Shown here one piece after another: positions 24,699 through 37,363 of a stretch of DNA of 64,000 nt. How positions within the stretch are numbered: the first letter of the stretch is position 1; each line of letters opens with the position of its first letter. Below the pieces are notes generated by a model, which was not told the DNA's origin, searched no databases, and worked only from the letters and a program-made list of their open reading frames with translations. Source of the stretch: Ciborinia camelliae (Eukaryota; Ascomycota; Leotiomycetes; Helotiales; Sclerotiniaceae); assembly GCA_025890175.1 (NCBI GenBank), contig JANPYM010000008.1, positions 1,231,337 through 1,295,336 on the forward strand, read 5' to 3'. Both the position numbers and the translations under genes were made by a program.

Positions 24699-27600
24699 TA
24701 TTTCGATTGTTTGTAAATATTGTTTTTTGGATTTTTAAAAATATATAATATTTATTAATTAATCGATATATAAAATTTTTTTTTGATTTAATCGATTTTG
24801 TAAATATATAATATATAATATTGATATTTAATAAACTTTTTTATATAAAATATTATTTAATAATATAATATATTATAAAGGATAATTATTTTGTTAATGA
24901 TTTAAATATATTAATTAAAAATAATTAAAAAAAGTTATAAAATCCTAAATAAATTGGGATATTTTGTAATTATTATTTATCTTGTATTTAATTTATTTGT
25001 GTATCTAAATTTTTTGCGGTTATTTATAAATTAATGTATTTGAATTTATTAATAGTTAATCCTGAGATTATTTATATTTCAGATTAATAAAGTATATATT
25101 AAAGTATATATATGGCTAAATATAAATTCTAAATAATTCGGATTAAATAAAAAGAAATAAAAGAGAATAAAAATTACAATTAAATTTAATTATAATTAAT
25201 TAATATAATAAAAATTTAAAAAAAAATATATATAATTTTATAAAAAAAAAATAAAAACGAATTTAATAAATTAAGAAATATATATTTGTTTAAATAAAAA
25301 GATTATTTTGGAATTAAGGTATATAAAAAATTTATTTGTTTATATATATCAATTTTTTATATTATTATAATTTGCTTTTTTCGAATTTTATTATATATTT
25401 ATTATTATAAAAATAATTATATATATTTGTTAATTCGAATTTAAAGGTAACATTTATTTTGATTTTTTGAATTAAAAATCCTAGCGAAGTTCAAATAAAA
25501 TATATTATAATATATTTTATAATTATAAACTTAAAATAAATGGAATCTAATATAATATTATAAATATAATTAAATAAATTATTTTTATCTTTATTATCTT
25601 TTTTAATTATATTATTAATAATATTCAATATATTAAATTGATTTATTATTTTTCGAAATATTAATAAATTGAAAAAATATAATTCTTTTATATAAATTGT
25701 TAATTCAAAATCTAAATATAAATATTCATTTAACAAAATAAACCATATAGATATTTGTTTGTTTTTTTTAAATAATAGATTTTATTTAATGTATAAATAA
25801 TTCGTAATATAAACTTTTTTTTTAAATTTTTTATAAATTTATATTAATATATTTTTTAATAAATAATTTATAATTTAAAAATAATATTTTATTAATATTT
25901 ATTTTTTTATTAAATAATATTAATATTTATTATTATAATATATTTTAATATTAATTAAATATAATAAATATTAATATAATAATTTAGCTTATTTATATTT
26001 AATCTATACTACCCAACTTTTTTAATTTAATTATTTTTAATTGATTTTATTGTATTATAATTAATATTATTATTTAAAACCAAGGCTAATCCTAATATAA
26101 CAATTAATAAAGATTATAGTTTCCCCAATATATAATTATAAAACAGATATATTATAAATTTTATATTTTTCTTATAATTTATTATAAAAAAAAGTATAAA
26201 GCTTATTTAAAAAATATTTATACTAATTATAACTGGATATATAAAATTTATTCAAAAAATATCTATACCAAATATATAAAATTATAATTAAAATGTTTAT
26301 ACTATTTAATCTAAATTATATTATATTAAATCAAATTTATAATTAAAAACTAAAATCATAAATCTTTTATTCTTATAATTTATATTTAAAATAAAAATTC
26401 TTATTTAATTTTTATAACAACTTAAAAATAATATTATTATTTTTTAAAAATTTGTATTTATATTATTATTAATTATTTAATATAATTTTTGAAATCTTGT
26501 TTTTATATATAAAATAAAAGATTTTAATTTTAATTTTTCTTTTTTTATTTATGGATTTATAAATATTAATAATTTGTTATTTTTAATTAAAATTATAAAA
26601 CTTGAAATAATAGAGACAATCAGATTATTTATAATTTTATTAATAGAAATCCAGAAATATAATTAAATTTTTTTTAATATTAGTTATTTTTAATATCAAA
26701 ATAAATATAAAATAATTATAATCTATTAAATATAATTTAATAAATTATATTTATTAAAATATATAATAAAAAATTGAAATCGATTTTATTTTTATAGAAA
26801 TTTAAAATATCGAAAATAACGAATATAATTTTGTTTAATTGATTTAATTAAAATAATATTAATTAATATTTAATATATTAAATTAATAATATTATTATAT
26901 TCGAAATAAATTAAATTTAATAATTTTGTTAAAATCAAATTAAATATTAAAAAGATTTTTTACAATAATAAATCGTTTTTATTTAATTTTTACTTTATAT
27001 TATATACTTTTATAGCTTTTATCGTTTTTATATTATTCATATAATTTTTTATATAAATAATTTGAAAATAATATTAATCTTTATTAATAATATCAAAATT
27101 TAAATTATCACAATTTTTATTAATAATAATATAATATTGATATTTTAATTTAATATTTTGATTTTTAAATTCTAAATTTTTGTTTTATTATAATATATTT
27201 TTATAATAATATTAAATATATATATATATTTTTGTAATAATATTATTAATATCAATAAATATATTTTTATTAAATATCTTTAAACGTTTTATAATTTTAA
27301 TTATATCTAAGAAATTATTATTATAAAAATTTAAAATTATCAATAAAATATTAATTTTTTAATTACAATTTGTTTTGTTAAATTTGACTAACGTTTAATA
27401 AAATTTTATAAAAAATTAATAACTATTTCGAAAAAAACCAAAATTATTAATAAATATATTTAATAAAACAAATATATATAATATTTCATTTTGAATATTT
27501 TAATTGGCAAAATATAATTTTCCAAAATATTGTAATTCCAATTTTTCTTGATTTAGATTGGTATAATAAAACAAAATAATATTTAGAAAATGTAATATTT

Positions 27601-30600
27601 AATTAAATATAATTATTTAATATATAAATTTATAAATGCTTTTAAATGAGGATTTAAATTTTGGAAAATTAAGATTTAATAATTATTTATTTTTTTATTT
27701 TTCAAAAAAATAATCTAATTTTATATCTATTGATTTTGATATAATATTAGTTTTTAATATATAATTTATATCATTTAGAAATAAAATTATTTTATTTAAA
27801 TAAATTGATAAAATTAATTGAGAGAATATATTGTTATTTATTAGGATATTATTAATATAGTAATATTAAATTTCGATGATTTTTCTGTTTTTATAAATAA
27901 ATAAAATTGTATATTTGAAATTTTGTATAACAAAGATTATACGGTTTATATAATAATAATATTTATTTTGATATTAATATTTAATATTAATATATTGAAA
28001 TTTTATAAAATCAAATAAAAATAATAAAAATTGATTAAAGTAATATATATATATTTTTAATATTAATTTTATAAATAAAGCTTAGTTTTAAGATTAATAT
28101 AATTTAATAAAAAAATCAATTAATTGTATTATTTTAATATATAATCTTTTAATAATATTCGATAATATAAATATTATATATAATAATATTGAATTTATAA
28201 AATATAAATATTTATAAAATATTTCGTTTTTTATATTAATTATTTTTTATAATATTGTTTTAAATAATATTTAATCGAATTTTAAAAAAACTAATTTTCA
28301 TTATATAAAAAATAACGGAAATATTTTGTTTAATTTTTTTTTTAGGGTATTATTTGTATTTAATAATTATTTTATTTTTTTAAAATCAATATATATTATT
28401 AATAATTGTTTTAAGGTAAAATAATTGTTTCGAAAAAAATTAATTAATTTAATAAATATATTTAATACTATTTTCAATTTCGATAATAAATAATAAATAA
28501 TATTATAATAATAATAATAAATTATAGATTTAAAATTATTTTTGATATTTGATGTATCCAATAAAGTTTTTATAAATAATGATTGTAGTAATTAAAATAG
28601 TTATAATAGTTTTATAAAAATTTATATTATAAAATTATTTATTAGAATTTTGAATTTTTTGATTATTAATAATTCAATATTAATTAAAAATAATGGTAAT
28701 ATATTAATTTTATTATTATTATTATTATTTTATAAATTAAAATTTATAATAAATATATTATTTTTTGTTTTTTTTTTATTATTAATATTTAAGTTTTAAT
28801 ATTATATTTTATTATTTATAACAAAAAAATCGATATTAAACAATAAAATTAAAATATCGAAAAATATATTTTTATTTAAATAATTAATAAATTTTTTAAT
28901 ATTTTAATTTTATAATTAATATTATTCAAATTTCAAAATATTAAAATATATATATTAATAATTAAAAGCATTATATTATCAACTTTATTTTCGTTATTAT
29001 CTTTAAATTCAAAAAATAAATTTTTTTTTTTTTATTATATATTTAAAAATTATTATAATTATTATTATATTATTATCGTTTTTTATAAATAATCAATATA
29101 AAAAATTGTATTTTAATAATTATAATTGATTTTTAATAAAAACAAACAAAATTTTTTGTTTTTTGTATTTTCTTATTATAAATATAATTTAAGAAATGTT
29201 TGGAAATAATTAAAGCTTTTTTATATATTATATAAAAAAAACTTAATCCTAATCTTTAACTTTTAATTTTAATTATATATATTTATTTTCAAAATTTGTA
29301 ATTATAAAAGTTTAAAAATAAAAAAAATAAAAATTATAAATATATAAAATTAAGAATAAGATAAATATAAAAAATATTAAAAACTAATAAATAGTCTTTA
29401 ATATTTAAACAAAAATATCCAATAATATATATAAAGAATTGTTTAATTATATAAAAATTTATAAAAATTTTATTAAAAAAAATATAATTAAAATGATTTT
29501 TATTAAATATATTATATATAAAAAATGAAAATAAAAAACTTTTTAAAAATAAAATAAAATATAAATTAAATTCCATTATTTTGTTTATATCAATAATAAA
29601 TTTTATTTAAATATTAAATAATATTATATATTATTGTTTAAATTTATATAAAAAATAATATAATAAATAAAATAATTTTGTAATTTTATAAAAAATTAAT
29701 TAATTAAAACAAAATAATTATTTATTAAACTTTCGATAAAAATAATATATAATAATTCTACATTTTAAAATTAATTTCGAATTATAATATTTTATTTTTT
29801 TTTGTTTTTTTTTAAACTTTTTAATTCCAAAATTCGAAATATATTATACAGATTTTTTAATTACAATTGTAGAAAATGTTTCAAAATTATTTTAATAATT
29901 AATTAAATTTTACAATTAAATTATAATTATTAAAAATAACAATTTTAATTATATTTATAATTTTATTTTTATTAATTCTTTTAAATAATTATAATTCGAA
30001 AAAAAATGGATTACAATAATTGAATTAAAAAAATAAATATTTATATAATTTATAAAATCAATTATTTAATAAAATAAATTATTTATATTTTTAAAAAAAT
30101 ATAATAATCTAAATTTTCAATATTTATAAATATAAAATTTTCAAATATTTTATAATTAATATTACAAAATAATATTAGTTTTTATAGTACTTTCAAATTC
30201 AATTTATTATTATCTTTATCAAATATATTAATTCTACAAATTCAAATAAAAATTTAAAATAGAATTAATAATTCAAAATTAGAAAAATAGGGAAAACAAA
30301 ATAAATAATAAAATCAATTGTTTTATAAAATATTATTTTTTTTTAGTTAAATTATTTAATATTATTTAATTAATCCAAATTATTATATTTTTATATAATT
30401 ATTTATAATAAAAAAATTTATATTATATAGATTTTATCAAAATTATTAATTTCAATTATTAACTATTATTATAATTTTTTAAATTAAATTAAAAAATTTA
30501 TTTCAATTAAATATCAAATAATCTAAATCTTTATTTAATAATAACTTTTTATTTACAAATATTATATATTTCCTTAAAAAAAATATTTATTTAAAATATT

Positions 30601-32308
30601 ATTTACAATTTAATATATATCATTACAATTTATATATCAATCAAATCAATATTATATATTTTATATTTTAATCAATTATAATTTTATTCAATTTAAACCT
30701 TAATAATTAACGAAAACAATCAAAAATTATATTTCTTTTTAATTTTATTATAATATTAAAAAATATATAAAAACAAATTTTATAATATCAATAATTATTA
30801 AAAAATATTTAATTCTAAATTTCAAAAAACAAATTCCGAATTTTAAAGAATAAATTGTATATATTTTTTATAAATAATAATTTTTTAAATATAAACCAAT
30901 TTGAATATCAAATTAATAATAACATATTTTTATTAGATTTAAAACTTTTTAATTATTTAAATATTTCAAAAAAAAAAAATTTAATATATTCAAAATATTA
31001 TAATAAAGTTTTTAAATAAATAAAATCAAAAAAAATAAAAATAAAAGAGTTTATTAGAATTATAATTTTATTATACAATATTATTTATTTTGATAATATT
31101 ATTATAATATCGATAATACAATATATCAACATTATTCAAAAATAATTACTTTAAATTTGGATTAATATATACTAAAAATCAAAATAAAAAACAATATTTA
31201 AATATATAAAAATCATATAATAAATAAGCTAAAAAACTATTTATTAGAATTTTAAAAATTCAAACCCGAATTTATAGTTTTATTAAATAATAAATTTGTT
31301 ATAATAATATACAATAAATTAAATCAATTTATATTTAATATTATATAATATTATTAATTAAAAATCTTTAATTTAAATAAATATTTGAAAATAAATTAAT
31401 ATTATATAAAAAATAAATATAAAATATAAATTTTTAAATAATAATTAATTAATAATTAAATAATCATTTATATATTTTTGATTATTAAAATTTGTATATT
31501 AATTTGCATTATTATAAATAATAATCAAATAAATTATTAATTAATAGTTTAAAAATTATATAATTTATTTTTACATTATAAAAATTTTAATTTAATAAAA
31601 TAAAATGATTTTGTAATCAAAAAATTAACATCATCCAAAATTCCAAAGATACTAAAATTATATTAAAATATTTTGAAAAAGTATTATTTTATAATTAAAT
31701 TTTCTTTTTCCAAAATTTGCAATCATTTAAATAACAAAAAAAGTTTATCAAATATTAATATTTATAATCCAGAATTATTATTCCCTAATTATTCTTCTAA
31801 CATTTATTATTATCGAATTTAGTATTAATTACAAATAAACTAAATTTCAAAATATTATAAATCAAATATTTATAATAAATATATATATAGATTTTTAATA
31901 TTAAAATAATAATTTAATTAGTAAACTAATAGGCTAGATTTTTATATTATAAAGTTAAATTTAATAATTATTTTAAATATAATATTAATAATATTAAAAT
32001 AAATATTAGTTATTATAATTCGGAAATTTGTAATAATCCTTAATATAAATTAAAATATTTATTTTATATTATATTTCAAATTAATATATATTATATAAAT
32101 TTTCATATTAAAATATATTATTTTTTTATTTACATTATTTAATTTTATATATAAAAAATAATAATAAAATTGAAAAATATACGATTCAATCTTTAAACTA
32201 AACTATTTTTATCAATTTATTTAAATCTATATTAAACGTTTTATTTAAATTAATTTCTTTTTTTAATTTATTAATTTTTTATAACAAATTTCTTAAACTT
32301 TATATAAC
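24699..32308. other. AT-rich transposon debris, unresolved
   Basis: 7.6 kb of very AT-rich sequence outside the Copia element and left of the solo LTR. No LTR pair, inverted repeat or pol motif was confidently read on either strand. Short open frames of 60-80 codons are rich in Ile, Asn, Lys, Phe and Tyr, as AT-rich random sequence would be. It is probably an older RIP-mutated element or elements. Confidence 0.5.
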
Positions 32309-32313
32309 AATAC

Positions 32314-32501
32314 TGTCACGCCAAGGCCCCTGCCTAGTATGACAGTCACGTGATTGATCATGTGACCACCATGGTCACATGACCAACGTCTATATTAGAT
32401 AGTGTTCTTTCCAAGAGGATCCTTTCCTCTTCAGCATAGTTCTTTTATCAGATTGCATATCTACGATTTCACCTTTATGATTCTATGTGACGCGTATGAC
32501 A
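32314..32501 (+). mobile_element. Solo LTR with 5 bp target-site duplication
   Basis: 188 bp beginning TGTCACG and ending TATGACA, so the 5-base termini TGTCA/TGACA are inverted. It is flanked directly by AATAC on both sides (32309-32313 and 32502-32506). GC content is normal, in contrast with the surrounding DNA. It contains an 11 bp inverted repeat (TCATGTGACCA/TGGTCACATGA, 32358-32382) and CGTCTATATTAG, the same 12 bases found at the matching place in the 5' Copia LTR. The internal region is gone, presumably by LTR-LTR recombination. Confidence 0.88.
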
Positions 32502-33190
32502 AATACTATATTATTTTTAAATACCAACTATTATTCAAAACGTTTTTTTAATACAGATTTTTACAATTTGAATATCAATTTATAAATACACTTCGATTTT
32601 TAAATATAATATTTTATTAATTTTTCAAATTTAATTATAATAAATAATTTTATTATTGATAATAAAGAATAATGTAATACCAAGATTTAACTTTTTTATA
32701 TTCGAAATAATAAAACATTAAAATATTACAATATATTCTTTACCTTCGATTGAAAATAATAAGGTAAATTAAAAATTGATTAGAAAATCTAATATTTTAT
32801 ATAATTAATATTAATTTTTTCAATTATTTTACAATATAAATTATAATTAATATATAAATAAAATATACTTACAAACAATACAATAAAATCCAAATCAATT
32901 TATATCTATATTCGTAATTATAATATTAATACAAATTTGAAATAAATTATATTATAAATCTAAACTTTTTTATATAAATCGATTATATTATACAAATATC
33001 TATACCGATCAATATCAAAATATATAATATTTATTTAATTCCGAAGCCAAATTATTTTGATTTTTTGAATTAGGTATAGATAATCTACAAACATTTTATT
33101 TTTTTTGTTTAAACAATTAAAAAACATTTAATTATTGAAAAAATAAATATTCAAACTTTGAAATCAAAATGGTTTCAAATAATTTATTTT

Positions 33191-33344
33191 ATATTATATA
33201 AAAATTTTTATAGGGTTGCTATACTATATAAAAATTCTTATATAATATATATATAATATAAGTTCGCTTATATCATATATATATGTTTTAAGCATAATAC
33301 ATAATGTTTACATTATATACTGGTTTCCCATACCTCTACTAAGG
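33191..33344 (-). repeat. Right arm of long terminal inverted repeat
   Basis: Ends CTCTACTAAGG immediately before a TA dinucleotide (33345-33346). It mirrors the left arm at 16810, both at the outer tip and in the TATAGTATAGC...CTATA segment (33191-33230). Indels separate the matching stretches, so the alignment is by eye only. Confidence 0.55.
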
Positions 33345-33346
33345 TA

Positions 33347-35047
33347 CCTTAAGGTTATAGTACTTCAAAGTGAATAGCGGGTGAGACCTTCTTCCGTATT
33401 TTATTTTTCTAAGACTTACGAAAAGTCGCACCAGCATCAACATCAACAGTGAGTGGAGTTACGAACAGATAACCTCATGGATGACATCATATCGTATTTC
33501 TCAGATAATTTGGGAAAAACTTTATCGAACAGCTCATCGCCACAATACAGGATATCCCGGGAGAAGGCAGCCTTATGAATTTTTGTAACCAGGGAGGCAA
33601 CTTTATCATCATGTTCTTTTCGCCACCAAGAGGAATCCCTTGCAGGTGTTTAATATTCTGTTGGGAAAAGCAGAAGATTTAGCAGAAGATTTATCACACA
33701 TATATGTAGGTAGGTATCAAAAGTGTTGTATGATTGATTTGTTCTCGTGGTACAAGTTTTACTGCCAAAGTTCAAAACTAACCACAGCCCCTCCCCGCCT
33801 CCTCAGTATCATCCCGCCGGGCGCAGTTAAGATTTATGGATACATGATTGATGATTGAAGCCGTATGATACATACAGTACATACTTGCGGCTCGAGGTTT
33901 GTGGGTGGTCATCAGCTAATAATTACCTACTAGGTACATTCGCTCTCGCCGAGTAATATTATAGTTATGGTATTGTTTCGGAATAATAATAAGTGTTATA
34001 AGTGTTATGTGTGAGTGAGAGAGATGATTTCCGTTACATATTACCTTAATAATAAGTGATTGGGCGATGCTGAGTTGAGCCTGAAGATACCCAATGACGT
34101 TTAAAAGTACCCCGCCAATAGCATGAGATGATAAGCCAACCCCTCCCTCTCCCCCAGTCTAATCCGTAAACTCCTCAAGTCCGGTCGCTGGAGGTAGGTA
34201 GTAGGTACTGTATATCGTGGGAAAGGCTTCATATTTGACTTTGAAGACAATGAAATTAATCCTACTAGTGACTGCCGTGGAGTATTAGGTTCTATTGGGT
34301 TCGTTGCCTCACGTAGATTCTAGAAGATTAGAAAGATTGAGTAGTGGGGTGACAAGACATATTTTTTGGTTGGTAGCGAATCTAACAATCCATCATCTCG
34401 CATCAAACTTGGAAATGGTCAGCTTTTGCTGCAGGCAGCTGAGCCATCAAGATTCTAGGAGTGGACCAGACAAATCCCTGGATATCTCCAAAAGGTTCAT
34501 AATTTATAAAGCTTTCAAGGGTTCAACCGCGCGCCAAATGACAGAAAGTAGAGATCTTCCCAAAATTGGGAATAATTTATCTATCATACCCGTGGACATT
34601 CAATACAATATCCAATATGATACGATAGAACTGCCCAGCCACCTCCTTCGGAAAAGTCACTGCCTGCCCAGGCCCAGGCCCCGTAATAGTAATAGTAATT
34701 GAATAGATAATCTCACCGAATTCACTTCTGATTCTCTTTTCCCCTCACTCGTCATATTACGACATTACCTTTCGGGTGTGACTCTTGTGATTAAGGTTGA
34801 TTTGATTTGATTTATTCCATCAAAACCTTCAACACAACAACACAACAGAAAATCACACAACATCACGAAACAATTATTAAAATCGTTTATCGCGGATACA
34901 GAGATTCTACAGAGAGTCCAGAACAACAATTTTAAAGCCAAAATCAAAAGCCTAGTTGAGTATTAGTGCTATTCATCGCGAGTCTCTCAAAAGTGGTCAA
35001 CCAGCAAAACATTTTCCTGTCACAAATCGAGAAACCCGTCTTTAATC
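33347..35047. other. Intergenic right of the AT block; 5' flank of 35048 gene
   Basis: No gene is supported. An open frame at 34295-34702 starts on TTG and matches nothing I know. GTAGGTA-type microsatellites occur near 33706, 33930 and 34193. The last 250 bases are AC-rich 5'-UTR-like sequence leading to the start codon at 35048. Confidence 0.5.
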
Positions 35048-37363
35048 ATGACTTCATACGACTATGAGTATGAGACGGTCGAAGAACCACGCCGACATCG
35101 ATCCCATCGTCATCGAAAAGATGATCGCGAGCCAAGATATGCTGATGAACCGCGTTACGTCGAAACTCAAGAAACTTACGTTCGTTCAGCGGCTCCCACT
35201 AAATCTTCAAATGTAGTTCATGCTCCCGACGCTCCCACGAGAGAAAGAGAAAGAGAAATTACTCAAACAAGAGAACTTGTGCGTCAACCTCGTCGTGAAG
35301 ATAGCGATTTGTCAATCGAAGAAGTTAGAAGAGACTTTCCACCACCCGCAAGTGGTGCCTATATTGACCAACGTACGATGGTCCGAGAGGCTAGGTACGG
35401 CCCGCCAGCCCACCGCTCTCGATCCGTCGGGCGCGATGGCCGATACGGAGACTACCTTAGTGATAGCAGAGGTGATCCACGACGATCTTTCCAAGAACTC
35501 GATCGACGAGATGAGTATTACGAAGATACAAAAATTGAACAAAAACAATCGCTTTCACGAAATGAGAAAATTGCTGCTGCCGTTGGGGGAGCTGCTTTAG
35601 CGGTTGGTGCAAAGGAATTATGGGATCGAAGATCTGCCGAAGGTAGACCGGTCGAGCGAAACCCATTAGCTTCTGCTATGGTTGGAGCTGCTGGAGCTTT
35701 AGCAGCATATGAAGGAACAGAACTTTACGACAAACATAATAACAAGGAGAAGAAAGTCAAGAAATATGTCGCTCACAGAGGTCGAAATGGTGAAGTTCAA
35801 GAGGCTTATTACTCTGAAGATGAGGAGATCCAACCTGAAAAGAAGAAGGGTCGCCGCAAGTCAATTGTCGAGGGCGCTATGGCTCTCGCAGGCTTAGGAG
35901 CTGCTGCAAAGGGTGTTGAACATCATCGAGAAGAGCGTCACCGAAGCCGAAGAGGTAGCGGAGATAGCTATTATGAGGAGTCAAGCTCAAAGAGAAGCAG
36001 ATCGAAGTCTAGAGGATCAGAAGGAACAGCCAAATATCAACAAGCCGCCAAAGCAGCTCTCTTAGCCGGTGCTGCGGAGGCATTCCGAGTACGAAACGAA
36101 CCTGGAGCTTGGGGTGGCGAGAAGGGTAAACGTATCCTTACCGCAGCTATCGGAGCTGGTGGTATCGACGCCGCTATTGACAGAGATGCAGATAAGAAGA
36201 GCAAGCGCCATATCCTTGAGGCAGTTGTTGGAGGTCTCGTCGGAAATCGTGCTATTAACGGATCTCGAAAGGATGTTGAAGAAGATCCTGTTACTGGACG
36301 TTCTCGATCCAGATCTCGAGCACGTTCTTCATCCCGAGGTGGAGGAGGTGGTGGTGGAACTGGTCTTGCCGCTCTTGCAACCGCAGGTCTGGGAGCCCTT
36401 GCTGGCAAGAAATTACTTGATCGTTCCAGCTCTCGTTCCAGAGCTCGCTCTCAATCTCGCGGACGCAGAGATGATTACAGTCGCAGCCCTTCCCCAGATC
36501 GTAGCAAGCGTAGCAGAAGCAAGAGTGTCAGTTCAATGGCAAGAAAAGGGTTGGCTGCTCTTGGTATTGGAGCTGGAGCCGGAGCTGCTGCGAATGAAGT
36601 CGGTCGTAGCCGTGATCGTAGTCGCAGTCGTAATCGTGATGATTATGATGACTACGATGATTACGATGATCATCGCCGAAGACGTTCCCGAGGTCAAAGA
36701 GGGGATGTTTACGGTAATCCAAGACATTCTGACTCTCGTGGAAGTGTTGACAGTCGTGGAGGTGCCAGGGCAAGGGATGGGCAGAGAAACAAGAAGATTG
36801 CTGAAGGAAAGAATGGATCTGATAGCGACGATTCATTGATATCTTCGTCAGAGGATGAGAGAAGGGTTAAAAAGATGAAAGGTAAGCAACTTATTACAGC
36901 CGGTCTGGCAACTGTTGCCACGATACATGCAGCGCACAATGTCTACGCAAGTATGGAGAAACGTGAAGCGCGACACAAGGCTGTTCAGGAAGGAGAGATG
37001 ACCCCGGAGGAGGCAAGGAAGCTTAGAGCAAAGGCTGCATTGCAAGATGCGGCATCTGTTGGTATTGCAGCACTCGGTATCAAAGGAGCCATTTCAGAAA
37101 TCAAGGAAGCAAATGAATTACGACACGAATGTAAAGAATTTCGAGAGAAGAAGGGCGAACGTCATAAGAAACGTCTTGAAAGACAAAAGAGACGCTTGGA
37201 GAATGGTGGAGGAAGACAAAGAGATGATTCTCGCGACACTCCTTATGACAGTCGTTACGATGATGATCGATATGATCGCCGCTACAATTCGGGTCCTCGT
37301 TATTATGATGGAAATCCATATTCTACGGGTTTACCAGCTCCTCCTGTCGGTTATGAAAGATAA
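35048..37363 (+). CDS. Ser/Arg-rich protein with glycine-rich helices (DUF3824-like)
   Basis: Intronless, 771 residues. Charged Arg/Ser/Asp-rich linkers alternate with about seven small-residue hydrophobic helices, for example AAAVGGAALAVGAKELW, SAMVGAAGALAAYEGTELY, GAMALAGLGAAAKGVE, TAAIGAGGIDAAID, LAALATAGLGALAGKKLL and GLAALGIGAGAGAAANEVG. These resemble glycine-zipper segments rather than classical membrane spans. The C-terminal part (about 610-720) is a helical, Lys/Glu/Arg-rich segment with QLITAGLATVATIHAAH and EEARKLRAKAALQDAAS. The extreme C-terminus is Tyr/Asp/Pro-rich. The pattern matches fungal proteins assigned to DUF3824, whose function is unknown to me. Septal or membrane scaffolding is conceivable for such proteins but is not shown by the sequence. 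A low-complexity YDDYDDYDD run occurs near residue 540. Confidence 0.7.
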   Translation: MTSYDYEYETVEEPRRHRSHRHRKDDREPRYADEPRYVETQETYVRSAAPTKSSNVVHAPDAPTREREREITQTRELVRQPRREDSDLSIEEVRRDFPPPASGAYIDQRTMVREARYGPPAHRSRSVGRDGRYGDYLSDSRGDPRRSFQELDRRDEYYEDTKIEQKQSLSRNEKIAAAVGGAALAVGAKELWDRRSAEGRPVERNPLASAMVGAAGALAAYEGTELYDKHNNKEKKVKKYVAHRGRNGEVQEAYYSEDEEIQPEKKKGRRKSIVEGAMALAGLGAAAKGVEHHREERHRSRRGSGDSYYEESSSKRSRSKSRGSEGTAKYQQAAKAALLAGAAEAFRVRNEPGAWGGEKGKRILTAAIGAGGIDAAIDRDADKKSKRHILEAVVGGLVGNRAINGSRKDVEEDPVTGRSRSRSRARSSSRGGGGGGGTGLAALATAGLGALAGKKLLDRSSSRSRARSQSRGRRDDYSRSPSPDRSKRSRSKSVSSMARKGLAALGIGAGAGAAANEVGRSRDRSRSRNRDDYDDYDDYDDHRRRRSRGQRGDVYGNPRHSDSRGSVDSRGGARARDGQRNKKIAEGKNGSDSDDSLISSSEDERRVKKMKGKQLITAGLATVATIHAAHNVYASMEKREARHKAVQEGEMTPEEARKLRAKAALQDAASVGIAALGIKGAISEIKEANELRHECKEFREKKGERHKKRLERQKRRLENGGGRQRDDSRDTPYDSRYDDDRYDRRYNSGPRYYDGNPYSTGLPAPPVGYER

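Larger units (their letters stand above)
16810..33344. repeat. RIP-degraded AT-rich block of nested transposons
   Basis: About 16.5 kb of very high AT content, switching abruptly from ordinary composition at both edges. The only GC-bearing islands are three LTR sequences (17731, 24470, 32314). Long open frames are absent except short AT-driven ones. The readable coding relics in the left half carry stops at CAA, CAG and CGA codons, the expected result of RIP. The right half (24.7-32.3 kb) must be further transposon debris, but I could not read a confident protein in it. The block as a whole is bounded by inverted repeats (listed separately). Confidence 0.9.

Noticed and set aside
18726..29576. 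Several open frames of 60-80 codons in the AT-rich block
   Set aside because: Rich in Ile, Asn, Lys, Phe and Tyr with no motif. AT-rich DNA gives such frames by chance, and some overlap readable Copia relics on the other strand.
24900..29600. Minus-strand reading of the right half as gypsy RT or integrase
   Set aside because: I tried several frames. Local resemblances were too weak and not in a consistent domain order.
16810..33344. Interpretation of the AT block as a centromere core
   Set aside because: Only 16.5 kb, explained by identifiable transposons with defined ends; no independent centromere evidence can be seen in sequence.
34295..34702. Open frame of 135 codons left of the 35048 gene
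   Set aside because: TTG start, no domain, and a repetitive Asn/Ser tail from AATAGT repeats.
36069..36839. 256-codon alternative frame inside the Ser/Arg-rich gene
   Set aside because: A shadow of the repetitive Arg/Asp codons of the real gene; Val/Leu-rich by composition.
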